NCBI RefSeq assembly: GCF_000511385.1
Contig: NC_023138.1
Span: forward strand, 1-64,000
Reading direction: 5' to 3'
DNA length: 64,000 nt
From: Phaeobacter gallaeciensis DSM 26640
GTDB lineage: Bacteria; Pseudomonadota; Alphaproteobacteria; Rhodobacterales; Rhodobacteraceae
Below, one piece after another: positions 7,894-16,760 of this stretch. A program made the position numbers and the translations under genes. Positions within the stretch are counted from its first letter, which is position 1. Each line of letters begins with the position of its first letter. The notes under the pieces were generated by a model, which saw only the letters and a list, made by a program, of their open reading frames with translations, did no database searches and was not told the DNA's origin.

Positions 7894-9202
7894 CCGGCGG
7901 CCGCAGGTTTCAGTGATCATGGCCAGCCGCAATGCTGCGGCGCATCTGCCCTTGGCCATTCGGGCGGTATTGGCGCAGACCCTGACTGATCTGGAACTGA
8001 TTATTGTTGATGACGCCTCTGAGGATGACAGCTGGGCGGTGATCCGCGCGGCGGCGGCGGCCGATCCACGTCTCCGGGCGCAGCGACGACCACACAGTGG
8101 CGGTCCGGCCATCGCCCGCAATGATGCGCTGGCGCTGGCGCGCGGAGACTGGATTGCCATCTGCGACAGCGATGACAGCCAGCACCCGCGACGGCTGGAA
8201 CTGATGCTGAACGCGGCGGGGGACCTGGCGGCGGATGTGGTCGCTGACGATATGATCCTGTTTTCCGAGCAGCCTATGGCACGGGGCGCGACGATATTGG
8301 GTCAGCACGCCCCGAAACTGGCCCGGATGCTCAATTTGAAAGATCTGGTTCTGAGCGGCGTAGATCCTGAAGGTATCAGCCATATCGGATATCTCAAGCC
8401 ACTGATCAGGCGCCGTTTTCTGAGCGAGTTGCGCTACGATCCACGGCTACGGATTGGAGAGGATCACGACCTCTACCTGCGGCTGGTGCTGGCTGGCGCG
8501 AAGATGTGGGTGCTGCCAATGGCGGCCTATCTTTATCGTCGTCATGCGGCCTCAACCTCCTATCGCAATGTGCCGGGGGATCTGGCGGCGCAGGTTGATG
8601 TGCTGGACGATCTGGTGAAGCAGGCGGGCAACGAGGATCTGGCTGCGCTGGCGCATGTCCGTCGACGCGCGTTGGTGCGGCGTCATGCGCAGTTGGAGCT
8701 GGCACGGGATGTGCGGGCGGGTCACTTGGGGCAGGCGCTGCGGCGGGCTGTGATGCGCCCTGATCATCTGCCCTGGCTGGCATCGGTAGTGCGCAATCGG
8801 GTGGAGCTGAAAGTGCAGGCTGCAGCCTCGCGCCTGTGGCGACGACCGCAGCGCTGGCGACTTGAGGGCCGGGACGGTGGGGGAGGGGCGGTGCGCCTGC
8901 CAACAGATGATCGCGGTAACCTGGACCTGAGTGCAGCTGCCGCTCCGATTTGGGCGCGTCTGTGCTGTGCAGCCTCGCGCAGGCAGGTGGAGGCCGAGGC
9001 GACGGATGCGCTGGGACAATCGGCGCTCTGGATGGTGCCGGCCCTCCGGGCACTGGCACCAGAGGCATCCGATGTTGCCAATGGGACGCGGGCGCAGGGC
9101 TCCGCATGTGCTATGGCTGGATTGGCAGACAGGGAGCGGGTAGCGGTGGAAAGCAGAGGACATCAACAGCACAGCGCAGGACGAGATGACACTGACGGTT
9201 GA
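7886..9202 (+). CDS. Glycosyltransferase family 2 (second of a tandem pair)
   Basis: A 438-residue GT-A enzyme, paralogous to the preceding one, with VSVIMASRNAAAHLPLAI at the N-terminus, IIVDDASEDDS near residue 45 and the DxD-type AICDSDD near 95. The shared blocks YLKPLIRRRFL, IGEDHDLYLRLVL and YLYRRHAAS place the two in one subfamily, while the C-terminal thirds diverge. The start at 7886 lies within the end of the first gene (8-bp overlap) after AAGGG; the longer frame upstream runs through its neighbour. It overlaps the polymerase gene by 17 bp, so the three form one transcription unit. Confidence 0.84.
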   Translation: MADRRPQVSVIMASRNAAAHLPLAIRAVLAQTLTDLELIIVDDASEDDSWAVIRAAAAADPRLRAQRRPHSGGPAIARNDALALARGDWIAICDSDDSQHPRRLELMLNAAGDLAADVVADDMILFSEQPMARGATILGQHAPKLARMLNLKDLVLSGVDPEGISHIGYLKPLIRRRFLSELRYDPRLRIGEDHDLYLRLVLAGAKMWVLPMAAYLYRRHAASTSYRNVPGDLAAQVDVLDDLVKQAGNEDLAALAHVRRRALVRRHAQLELARDVRAGHLGQALRRAVMRPDHLPWLASVVRNRVELKVQAAASRLWRRPQRWRLEGRDGGGGAVRLPTDDRGNLDLSAAAAPIWARLCCAASRRQVEAEATDALGQSALWMVPALRALAPEASDVANGTRAQGSACAMAGLADRERVAVESRGHQQHSAGRDDTDG

Positions 9203-10478
9203 GCCACATCAGGACCGACAGAGGCAGTCCGGGCCGGTGTCGGCATCTGTGCTGCGGCGCGGGGCAGGGCGTTGGTGGCTGACGCGGGGCCATCTGCATA
9301 TGGCCTATCTGATCCTTGCCGCAATGTCGGGCACCGGGGTGGTCTATCGGCTGGGGTTTCAGTCACCGGGCTGGATGGCGCTCTATGCGCTGACGATCCT
9401 GTGGTACCTGCGCGACTGGCGCCAGAGCGCGGCCATTCTCTGGCAGTCCTGGCCGGTGCTGATGCCCTGTGTGATCGCCATGGCTTCCACCCTGTGGAGC
9501 GTCAATCCGCCGGTCACCGCCTATCGCAGCTTTCAGCTGACGATGACCACACTGATCGCTGTGCGCATTGCCTCCGCCATACCAGCCCATCATACGATGA
9601 TTGTGGTCAGCCTGACCTCCGCCGTCGGGGTGGCCTTGTCCTATCTGAACTCCATCGTGACGTTTCTGTCGCCAGCGTTTCATCCCAATGGTGCGCTGAA
9701 GGGCATCTATATGCATAAAAATTCCCTCGCCAAGGCGACGGTGAATGCGGCGCATGGGCTGGTAACGCTGGGGTTCTACTGGCGGCTGGCTATAGTGGGC
9801 ATGCTTGCGGCAGTGCTGATGATCCCCGTGCTTGGCATGGCACAATCGGCTGGTGCTTATGTGACCTTTGCCATTCTGGCGATCTATGTGCCGGTATTGT
9901 GGATTCGCCGCTGGGGCGGGACCGCGCGGCGGGTGGCGCTCTTGTTTTCGCTGATGGTGCTGTTTCTGGTGCCGCTCGCGATCTATATCTCAGGCATTGA
10001 CGCGCTGGGGCTGCTGCTTGAGCGTTTGGGGAAGGACAGCACCCTGACCGGGCGCACGGTGATCTGGGCCTTTGGGCTGGAGGAAATCGCCAAAGCGCCA
10101 ATTGGAGGCGTTGGGTTTGGGGCTTTCTGGTCGGTGCCGTCTTATGCGCGACTTTATATTGAGGCCTATGTCGATGAGGGGCTTTACTGGTTCCACAACA
10201 GCTATATCGAGCTGATGGTCGGCAATGGCCTGTTGGGGGCGGTGACCTTCTTTGGTTTGTTGATCGCGGTCGTGATCCGCTGTTTCCGCTGGTATCTGCA
10301 GGACGGTAGCGTGACCTCTGGGTATTACCTGTTCTACGTGCTGATCAATCTGGTCGCGGCGCTGTCGGACAATGTGATTTATAATGAACATTCGATCCGG
10401 CATATGCTGATCGCTATGGCCTGGATCTATGCCGGGCGGGCGCTGGGGTGCTGGCGGGATGTGCCATCCCGGATCTGA
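9186..10478 (+). CDS. O-antigen ligase/Wzy-type polysaccharide polymerase (ExoQ-like)
   Basis: A 430-residue inner-membrane protein with about ten hydrophobic segments that should polymerise lipid-linked repeat units at the periplasmic face. The Wzy_C family signature is seen as IYMHKNSLAKATVNAAHG in a loop near residue 180, followed by TLTGRTVIWAFGLEEI and PIGGVGFGAFW. Length and topology match ExoQ of succinoglycan synthesis. The start follows AGGA and overlaps the upstream glycosyltransferase by 17 bp. The stop abuts the stop of the convergent sulfotransferase-like gene with no base between. Confidence 0.82.
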   Translation: MTLTVEPHQDRQRQSGPVSASVLRRGAGRWWLTRGHLHMAYLILAAMSGTGVVYRLGFQSPGWMALYALTILWYLRDWRQSAAILWQSWPVLMPCVIAMASTLWSVNPPVTAYRSFQLTMTTLIAVRIASAIPAHHTMIVVSLTSAVGVALSYLNSIVTFLSPAFHPNGALKGIYMHKNSLAKATVNAAHGLVTLGFYWRLAIVGMLAAVLMIPVLGMAQSAGAYVTFAILAIYVPVLWIRRWGGTARRVALLFSLMVLFLVPLAIYISGIDALGLLLERLGKDSTLTGRTVIWAFGLEEIAKAPIGGVGFGAFWSVPSYARLYIEAYVDEGLYWFHNSYIELMVGNGLLGAVTFFGLLIAVVIRCFRWYLQDGSVTSGYYLFYVLINLVAALSDNVIYNEHSIRHMLIAMAWIYAGRALGCWRDVPSRI

Positions 10479-11273
10479 TCAGGGGTGGGGGTCTGCCCCA
10501 GTTGGTGCGTCGTGGGGTGCCTCGTCAAGCGGCAGGCCCATCGCCGCCTCAAGTGCCGGATCAAGCTGAGCCCTGATCCAGGCACGGTCATCCGGTGTGA
10601 TTAGCTGGCCCGGTGTTTTCGGTTTCACATCGCGATTGGACCACGACCAGCCATAATGCCCGGTCGGCACCTGAAGGGAGATCCGGCGGGGCACCGGGCT
10701 TTCGGCGGCGATACGGGCGATGATCTCGTCCGGGTTTTGGCTGATGGCCGCGTGGGTGGTGTAGAGCACGCGCGCGCCGCGCTGTGGCAGGGACAGTAGT
10801 GCTTCGGCCTTGGCCTGCCGCAAGGCCAGCAGATTGGCAAAAGGCGCGCCGGTGATCGGATGCAGATCCTGATTGAGAGGTTGGCCTTTGCAGGGTCTTG
10901 TCTTGGGCAAATCAAACCAGCCTGGCACGTCGATTTCGCTGCGCCATTCGGCGCGGATGAACTCGGAGAAGGCGAGATCGCGCAGCTCAGGCACGCTATG
11001 CCACGGCTTGCCATACATGCTTTCGAGCCATTGGAACGGGTCACGGAAGATCACCACATAAAGCACATCCGAGGGCAGGGCGATGAGGTTGGGGAACGCG
11101 TGTTTCCACATGTCATAGCGCGGCCGTGCGGCTGCAAAATTCTGCTGGATCAGCTGGTCAAGGAAATTGGTGCCGGAACAGCGTTCTCCCAGGACCTGAT
11201 AGTTCAGGACCGGTTGGCCAAGGCCGCGGCGACTGGCCATGCGGGCCTTGCGCAGGAGGGCGGTGAGCTGCAT
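10479..11273 (-). CDS. Sulfotransferase-like P-loop protein
   Basis: A 264-residue protein with a P-loop-like start LGERCSGTNFLDQLI (about residues 28-42) and IFRDPFQWLESMYGKPWHS (about 75-93), which resemble the 5'-phosphosulfate loop and the 3'-phosphate-binding strand of sulfotransferases. It is unlike the 5.5-kb sulfotransferase in the rest of its sequence. It is transcribed just 7 bp after the wzc-like gene, so it probably acts on the EPS or on its export. A role in sulfation is inferred; a non-catalytic or kinase-like role cannot be excluded. Confidence 0.62.
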   Translation of the reverse strand: MQLTALLRKARMASRRGLGQPVLNYQVLGERCSGTNFLDQLIQQNFAAARPRYDMWKHAFPNLIALPSDVLYVVIFRDPFQWLESMYGKPWHSVPELRDLAFSEFIRAEWRSEIDVPGWFDLPKTRPCKGQPLNQDLHPITGAPFANLLALRQAKAEALLSLPQRGARVLYTTHAAISQNPDEIIARIAAESPVPRRISLQVPTGHYGWSWSNRDVKPKTPGQLITPDDRAWIRAQLDPALEAAMGLPLDEAPHDAPTGADPHP

Positions 11274-11280
11274 CCAGCCC

Positions 11281-13392
11281 TCACCCGTGATAATAGCGGT
11301 CGCGGGACCGTTTGGTCGCCCCGTAGAGCGGTTTTGCAGCGGCTTTCACCTTGGTCAGGACGATACCATTGGGGCTACGTCCGCCCTGTTCCAGCGCGCG
11401 CAGCGCATCAATAAAGACCGCCTGCCGGGTGGTGTTCCACTGTGCCAGAAGAATCAACAGATCCGCGTGTTGGCCGATGATCCGCGCATCAGGGACCACA
11501 GAAATCGGCGGGGTGTCGAAGATGATGATATCCCAGTGGCTGCGGGCGACTGACAGCAGCTCCGTCAGGCCGCCTTGGCTGAGGAGATCTGCCGCACTGC
11601 CGGAGACGCTGCCGGCAGGCAGGATATCAGCCTGTCCCAGCACACCCGGCAACACGGCGTCTGCCAGGTCACAGCGCCCGGATAGCACGTCGAACAACCC
11701 CGGTTTGCTGTTGCCATCCGCCAACGGGTCCGAGAGGTAATGACGGCGCAGGTCGCCGTCGACCAGCAGCACGGATTTTCCGATCTGCGCCATATTATGC
11801 GCCATCGCAGCGGACAACGTGGATTTGCCGTCGCCGCTCTCAGCAGAGGTGAAGACAACCACTTGCGGCGGCACATCGCCCCGCGCCATCAGCAGCGTGG
11901 TGCGCAGATTGCGGATGGCCTCGCCATCGCGGGTCTGAGGGCCAAGCGCGCTGGCTTGTTCGGGGCGGATTTTCTGTGAAAACTGATCCAGGACAGCGAT
12001 CACTGGCACCGATGTAAGCCCTGCGATCTGCGCTGCGGAATGCAGACGTGCGCGGGAGAGTTGCAGGACCACCACCAGCACCGTGCCAAGGAACCCGCCG
12101 AGAAAGACTGACAAAATCAGAATTTGGCCCTTGTTCGGCAGGGCAGGGCGGTCGGGGGGAAACGCGCGGGAGATCACCCGGCTGTCGGCCCGCTGCAGGC
12201 CGATTTGCATCGATGTTTCGCGCAGCCGGTTCTGAAAATTCTCAAACAACAGGCGGCTTGCTTCGGCGTCACGTTCGGCCTGCACCACTTCGGTCAGGGC
12301 ATCACTCTGGGTGGCGATTGTGATCTCCAGATCGGCCATAGAACGCCGGATCGCCTGCTCCTTTGCTTCGGCCTCGCGCAGGTCACGGGTGAGTTGTGCC
12401 AGAACGCTCCGCCATCCGTCCTGTGGATTATCCGCCTGCGCCAGAATGGCACCGTAGCCATTGCGCCGGGCAGCCGTGCGCTGTTCTTCCACCGTTTGCA
12501 GTCCGCTGAGTTCGGTCTGCAAGGCCTGTTGCTCCGCTACCTCTGCGGCCCGTTCCTCCAGGGCGCTTCGTAGTGAAATCAGGCGGTTTTCCAGACCGAT
12601 CAGCTGCGCCGGGCTGGTGACGTCGGCCTGCGCACGAATATCGGCGACCCGGCGCTCGTTCGCTTCCAGCTGGCTGCGCAGTTCTGTCACCCGCTCCGCC
12701 AGCCAACCTGTGGCCTGTTCGGTGACATTCAGTTTCACCGCCACCTGATTTTCGACATAGTTATCGGCAAAAGCATTGGCGATATCCGCCGCCTTGAAGG
12801 GATTCTCGCTCAGCACCCAGATGGAAAAGATATAGGTATCCGGGATGTTCACGACCCGCGTATTGGCCAGAAGAGTCTGGATGACTTTCTCACGGACGAA
12901 GGCAGGATCGGGGGTGAGAGTGGTATCATAGACCTGCATCCCGAGGATGCGTTTGATCATGTCCTTGAGCGCTTGCACCGGATTGAAGCCGGGATCGCGC
13001 AGCCTCATGTTGAATTCCGGGTCAGAGATCAGATTGAGCCGATCGACAACCTGTCCGGCCAACTCACGCCCGCCGAGGATATGGACTTCGGTACGGATCA
13101 CCTCATCCGTGGCGGAGAGGCTGCTGACCACGCTTTCGATATCCACCACCTTCTCGTCGCGGGTGTCGAGCACCAGCTGGACTTCTGCTCCATAGAGCGG
13201 CGTGGCGGCGATATAGGCGCGCCAGATTCCAACGATCAGACCGATCAGCACACAGGCTGCGATGACCCAGCGACCGCGCCAGATGATTGCGAAAATGGCA
13301 CCGAGATCGAGCACTTCCTGACCGTCATCAGCGGCAAAGGACGTCTTAGGCGTGGACACGTTGGTTGACCCCATCGTTGTTGGTTTGCCCAC
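11281..13392 (-). CDS. Polysaccharide copolymerase/tyrosine autokinase (ExoP/Wzc-like)
   Basis: A 703-residue inner-membrane protein that controls EPS chain length and export. A Wzz domain starts after about residue 28, with the first membrane segment at about 42-58 and the second at about 430-452; the large periplasmic part between contains coiled-coil stretches. The cytoplasmic BY-kinase has Walker A ESGDGKST (about 518-525), Walker A' VLLVDGDLRR (541-550) and Walker B IIIFDTPP (622-629). The C-terminus ends in a short tyrosine cluster (LYGATKRSRDRYYHG), the autophosphorylation site typical of Wzc. It is the first gene of a two-gene minus-strand unit and is divergent from the ExoA-like gene over a 178-bp promoter region. 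Confidence 0.9.
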   Translation of the reverse strand: MGKPTTMGSTNVSTPKTSFAADDGQEVLDLGAIFAIIWRGRWVIAACVLIGLIVGIWRAYIAATPLYGAEVQLVLDTRDEKVVDIESVVSSLSATDEVIRTEVHILGGRELAGQVVDRLNLISDPEFNMRLRDPGFNPVQALKDMIKRILGMQVYDTTLTPDPAFVREKVIQTLLANTRVVNIPDTYIFSIWVLSENPFKAADIANAFADNYVENQVAVKLNVTEQATGWLAERVTELRSQLEANERRVADIRAQADVTSPAQLIGLENRLISLRSALEERAAEVAEQQALQTELSGLQTVEEQRTAARRNGYGAILAQADNPQDGWRSVLAQLTRDLREAEAKEQAIRRSMADLEITIATQSDALTEVVQAERDAEASRLLFENFQNRLRETSMQIGLQRADSRVISRAFPPDRPALPNKGQILILSVFLGGFLGTVLVVVLQLSRARLHSAAQIAGLTSVPVIAVLDQFSQKIRPEQASALGPQTRDGEAIRNLRTTLLMARGDVPPQVVVFTSAESGDGKSTLSAAMAHNMAQIGKSVLLVDGDLRRHYLSDPLADGNSKPGLFDVLSGRCDLADAVLPGVLGQADILPAGSVSGSAADLLSQGGLTELLSVARSHWDIIIFDTPPISVVPDARIIGQHADLLILLAQWNTTRQAVFIDALRALEQGGRSPNGIVLTKVKAAAKPLYGATKRSRDRYYHG

Positions 13393-13570
13393 GGCCGTCC
13401 CTGCGCTGCGCGACGCCGCAGAGGTGGCAAGTAGGTGGCAGCTCCAAGTTCATCAGACTGCGCGCAAAAATCAATCTGTCGCAGCATAATCAGATCCGCT
13501 AGACAGGTCCATAACACGGAATGGAACAAACACCATGGGCAGCAGCGGGCAGAACGGCAAAGAGGGCGCC

Positions 13571-14623
13571 ATGAGCGCCAGCACTGTGTCTGCGCCGAAG
13601 GATGCGCGTATTCTGGTTGTTATCCCGACCTTGAATGAAGCGAAGGCCATTCTGCCCTGCCTTGAAAGCCTGCTGCGTGATCCACTGCTGCGCGATCCTG
13701 CACGCGCCACTTTGGTGGTGACCGATGGCGGCAGTACCGACGGGACACAGGACATCGTCCGGCGCTACGCTGAGACCAGCCCCATCAGGATTCATCTGCT
13801 GCATAATCCCGACCGGCTCCAATCGTCGGGGATCAATCGTGCGGTAGCAGAGCATGGTTGTGGCTTTGATCTGCTGTTGCGGTGTGATGCCCATGCGATT
13901 TATCCGGCGGATTACGCCACTGCTCTGCTTGCGGCATTTCGGTTGGCGGAGAATGCGGTGTCGGTTGTGGTGGCAATGGATTCTCAGGGGACAAGCAGCT
14001 TTGGCAGGGCGGCAGCCTGGGTGGTGGATACGCCGCTCGGGTCCGGCGGGGCAGCCCATCGTGGCGGGCGCGCCTCAGCCTATGTCGACCATGGCCATCA
14101 CGCACTGATGGATCTGACCTGGTTTCGCAGGGTGGGGGGGTATGATGCTGCCTTCAGTCACAATGAGGATGCGGAACTGGACTGGCGGTTGCGCGCTGCG
14201 GGGGGGCGGATCTGGCTGGCGGGTGATGTGCGGCTTGTTTATGTGATGCGCAGCACGCCGGCAGCCTTGTGGCGTCAATATCAGAATTACGGTGCCGGTC
14301 GCGCGGCGACGCTGATCAAGCATCGGATGCGACCACGGTTGCGGCAGATGGTGCCGGTGCTGAACCTCATCCTCTGCGCTGCGGCGCTGGCGATTGCCCC
14401 TGTCTGGCCAGTCGCGCTGCTCTGGCCGTTGGTCTATCTGGCAGCGGTTCTGGCGGTAACGGCGATGGCTTGTCTTCGACTGGGGGCCATTGGGGTTTGG
14501 TCCGGGGTGGCTCTGGTGGTGATGCATATGGCCTGGGCGCTTGGGCTGCTGCGGACGATGATTGGGTTTGGTCTTCGATCTGCGTCGGGCCAAGCGAGCC
14601 AGACCCAACGGGATGGAAGATGA
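13571..14623 (+). CDS. Glycosyltransferase family 2, ExoA-like
   Basis: A 350-residue membrane-associated glycosyltransferase. The GT-A domain starts with ILVVIPTLNEAKAILPCLES, then VTDGGSTDGTQDIV; a later HNEDAELDWRLRAAG provides the ED acceptor motif. Two to three hydrophobic segments at the C-terminus (about residues 270-340) anchor it to the inner membrane. This layout is that of ExoA, which adds the third sugar (beta-1,3-glucose) in succinoglycan; the actual sugar here is unknown. The ATG at 13571 is preferred because AGAGGG precedes it; the ATG at 13535 has no ribosome site. It overlaps the leader of the next gene closely, indicating an operon with the following two genes. Confidence 0.83.
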   Translation: MSASTVSAPKDARILVVIPTLNEAKAILPCLESLLRDPLLRDPARATLVVTDGGSTDGTQDIVRRYAETSPIRIHLLHNPDRLQSSGINRAVAEHGCGFDLLLRCDAHAIYPADYATALLAAFRLAENAVSVVVAMDSQGTSSFGRAAAWVVDTPLGSGGAAHRGGRASAYVDHGHHALMDLTWFRRVGGYDAAFSHNEDAELDWRLRAAGGRIWLAGDVRLVYVMRSTPAALWRQYQNYGAGRAATLIKHRMRPRLRQMVPVLNLILCAAALAIAPVWPVALLWPLVYLAAVLAVTAMACLRLGAIGVWSGVALVVMHMAWALGLLRTMIGFGLRSASGQASQTQRDGR

Positions 14624-14627
14624 GCGA

Positions 14628-15581
14628 ATGACCGAGCGGATCTCAATCCTGTTATGTACTTATCGGCGCCGCAGCGTTGTGGAGACGCTGGAGAGCCTGG
14701 CCGCGCTGCGTGCTCCGACGGGATACACGATTGATATTATCGTTGCCGATAATGACGAGGCTCTTTCATCGGAGCATTGGGTGCGCGGAGCGACAGCCTC
14801 CTGGCCGGTCAGTTATATCCATGCGCCTGCGCGCAATATCTCTGTCGCGCGCAACGCGTGCCTCGCATTGGCACGCAATCGACAGTCCGATTGGGTCGCC
14901 TTTGTCGATGACGATGAGGTGGTGCCCGCCGATTGGATCGAACAGCTGATGCGCCGGGCGGTGGACACCGGTGCAGATGTGATCTCGGGCCCGGCAATCG
15001 CGTGCTACCCTGCGGATGCACCGGATTGGATGGTGGATCAGGACTGGCACAGCAATTGGCCAGAGCTGCGCGGTCCCATGCAGACCGAAACAAAGCAACC
15101 GCAAACCGCCCATAGCTGCAATGCGCTGATGCGATTTGCCGGTCAGCTCTGGGAGGGGCAGGTGTTTGATCTGGATCGCGGGACAAGTGGCGGAGAGGAT
15201 ACGGCCTATTTCTTTGCACTGTCGCATATGGGTGCCCGGTTTGCGATCTCTGCTGAGGCGCCGGTTTTTGAAGACGTGGCACCAGAGCGGTTGCGTCTGG
15301 GGTGGCTGGCGAAACGGCGGTTTCGCATGGGGCAGAGCTATGTGTCTGGCGCACCCGGATCACTGGCGCGGATACGGCTGGCAGGTGCTGCGATGGCCAA
15401 GGTGGCCTATTGCGCCGGTGCCGGGCTTATTGCTTTGCCATCCGAGCAGCGCCGCAATTTTTGGCTGTTGCGTGGATTGCTGCACCTGGGGGTGCTTGCG
15501 GGGTGTTGTGCTTTGCCACAACCCAAAATCTATGGCGACCGCGCGGATCGAGAAGCTGCGTCCAAGCGGGTGCGGGGCTGA
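14628..15581 (+). CDS. Glycosyltransferase family 2, ExoM-like
   Basis: A 317-residue GT-A enzyme starting ISILLCTYRRRSVVETLESL, with DIIVADNDEA near residue 40 and the metal-binding FVDDDEVVPADWIEQL near 90. A conserved GGEDTAYFF block near 190 fits the catalytic ED region of ExoM-type glucosyltransferases. The start at 14628 follows GGAAGATGAG, which overlaps the stop of the upstream gene; an in-frame ATG at 14613 is the alternative. It ends 3 bp before the next start. The sugar added cannot be told from sequence. Confidence 0.82.
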   Translation: MTERISILLCTYRRRSVVETLESLAALRAPTGYTIDIIVADNDEALSSEHWVRGATASWPVSYIHAPARNISVARNACLALARNRQSDWVAFVDDDEVVPADWIEQLMRRAVDTGADVISGPAIACYPADAPDWMVDQDWHSNWPELRGPMQTETKQPQTAHSCNALMRFAGQLWEGQVFDLDRGTSGGEDTAYFFALSHMGARFAISAEAPVFEDVAPERLRLGWLAKRRFRMGQSYVSGAPGSLARIRLAGAAMAKVAYCAGAGLIALPSEQRRNFWLLRGLLHLGVLAGCCALPQPKIYGDRADREAASKRVRG

Positions 15582-15584
15582 GCC

Positions 15585-16760
15585 ATGGCGCGGCTGGTCT
15601 GCTTTGCCTCTGATCTCACTGATGTGGCCCAGCTGCGGCGGTTGGCGTCATTTCAGGCGCTGGGACATGAGGTGATCTCGGTCGCGTCGCGCAAGGGAGC
15701 GTTGCCGGAGGTGAATTGGCAAAATATTGATCTGGGCGAAATTGGCCAGCATGGGTTGCTGCGACGCGGGCGGCTGGCGCTGGCCACGGCACTGCGCGAT
15801 CCCCGGCTGGTACCGCTGGTGCAAGAGGCCGATCTGCTGGTCGCGCGCAATGTCGATATGCTGGCGCTAGCCGCCGCCCTGCGGCTGCGTAGTGGCGCTA
15901 CCGCACCCATCGCCTATGAGGTGCTGGACATCCATTCGCTGTTTGAGGGCGCGCGCCTCAAATCCAGAATGGCCCGCTGGGGCGAGCGGCGTCTGATGGC
16001 GGGGGCGGAGGTTCTGTGGCTGTCATCGCCCGGATTTCACGACGGGTATTTTGCACCTGTTCAGGGCTATTCGGGCCCTTGGCATCTGGTCGAAAACAAG
16101 ATGGTTGTGCCCGATGACATGCCACGTCCTGTGCCAACCAACTGTGTGCGCAGCGGTGAGGCGCTGCGGTTGGGCTGGATCGGTGCCATCCGCTGTCGCC
16201 CGAGTTTTGAGCTGCTGTTGCGCGTAGCAGAACAGATGGGGCAAGCCGTTGAGGTGCATATTCACGGCAAGATCCACGACCATGTGCTTCCAGATTTTCA
16301 CGCCCGGATCGCTGGCCTTGGCAATGTGATGTTCCATGGGGCCTATGCTTACCCCCAAGGTCTCGCCGCCTGTTATGACAGTTGCGATGTTGTCTGGGCG
16401 CAAGATCTCTGGCAGATGGGTGATTCCTCGCGGAGCGGGAATTCCGATTTGCTTCTGCCCAACCGGATCTATGAGGCGGGCTGGCATGGCTGCCCGGTCA
16501 TCGCGCTGTCTGGGACAGAAACCGGCCGCAAGATCGAGGAGACTGGTCAGGGCTGGACCTTGCGGACCGCAGACACTGAGGCGCTGATCGGGCTTTTACA
16601 GGATCTGACGCCACCGAAGATTGCCGCCACTCGCCAACGGATCACCGATCTGCCGGAAACGGTGTTCCGTCAAACCCCGGCAGATGTGGTGGCGCTATTG
16701 GCCTCGGCGGGGGTAGAGCGATGCAACTCCTGGGCGTCACCGTCGAAAAGCGGTGCATAA
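15585..16760 (+). CDS. Glycosyltransferase, ExoL-like
   Basis: A 391-residue GT-B-type enzyme of EPS synthesis. The N-terminal half has MARLVCFASDLTDVAQLRRL and a DLLVARNVDMLALAAAL strand; the C-terminal half has LRLGWIGAIRCRPSFELLL followed by RIYEAGWHGCPVIALSG, the usual nucleotide-sugar-binding region. Length and motif order fit succinoglycan ExoL. It is the third gene of the ExoA/ExoM/ExoL-like unit. Its last 91 bp overlap, on the opposite strand, the 3' end of the convergent gene, so one of the two C-termini may be poorly constrained. Confidence 0.75.
   Translation: MARLVCFASDLTDVAQLRRLASFQALGHEVISVASRKGALPEVNWQNIDLGEIGQHGLLRRGRLALATALRDPRLVPLVQEADLLVARNVDMLALAAALRLRSGATAPIAYEVLDIHSLFEGARLKSRMARWGERRLMAGAEVLWLSSPGFHDGYFAPVQGYSGPWHLVENKMVVPDDMPRPVPTNCVRSGEALRLGWIGAIRCRPSFELLLRVAEQMGQAVEVHIHGKIHDHVLPDFHARIAGLGNVMFHGAYAYPQGLAACYDSCDVVWAQDLWQMGDSSRSGNSDLLLPNRIYEAGWHGCPVIALSGTETGRKIEETGQGWTLRTADTEALIGLLQDLTPPKIAATRQRITDLPETVFRQTPADVVALLASAGVERCNSWASPSKSGA

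Noticed and set aside
10860..11414. 184-codon + frame antisense to the sulfotransferase-like and wzc-like genes
   Set aside because: Covered by two well-supported minus-strand genes; no own motifs.
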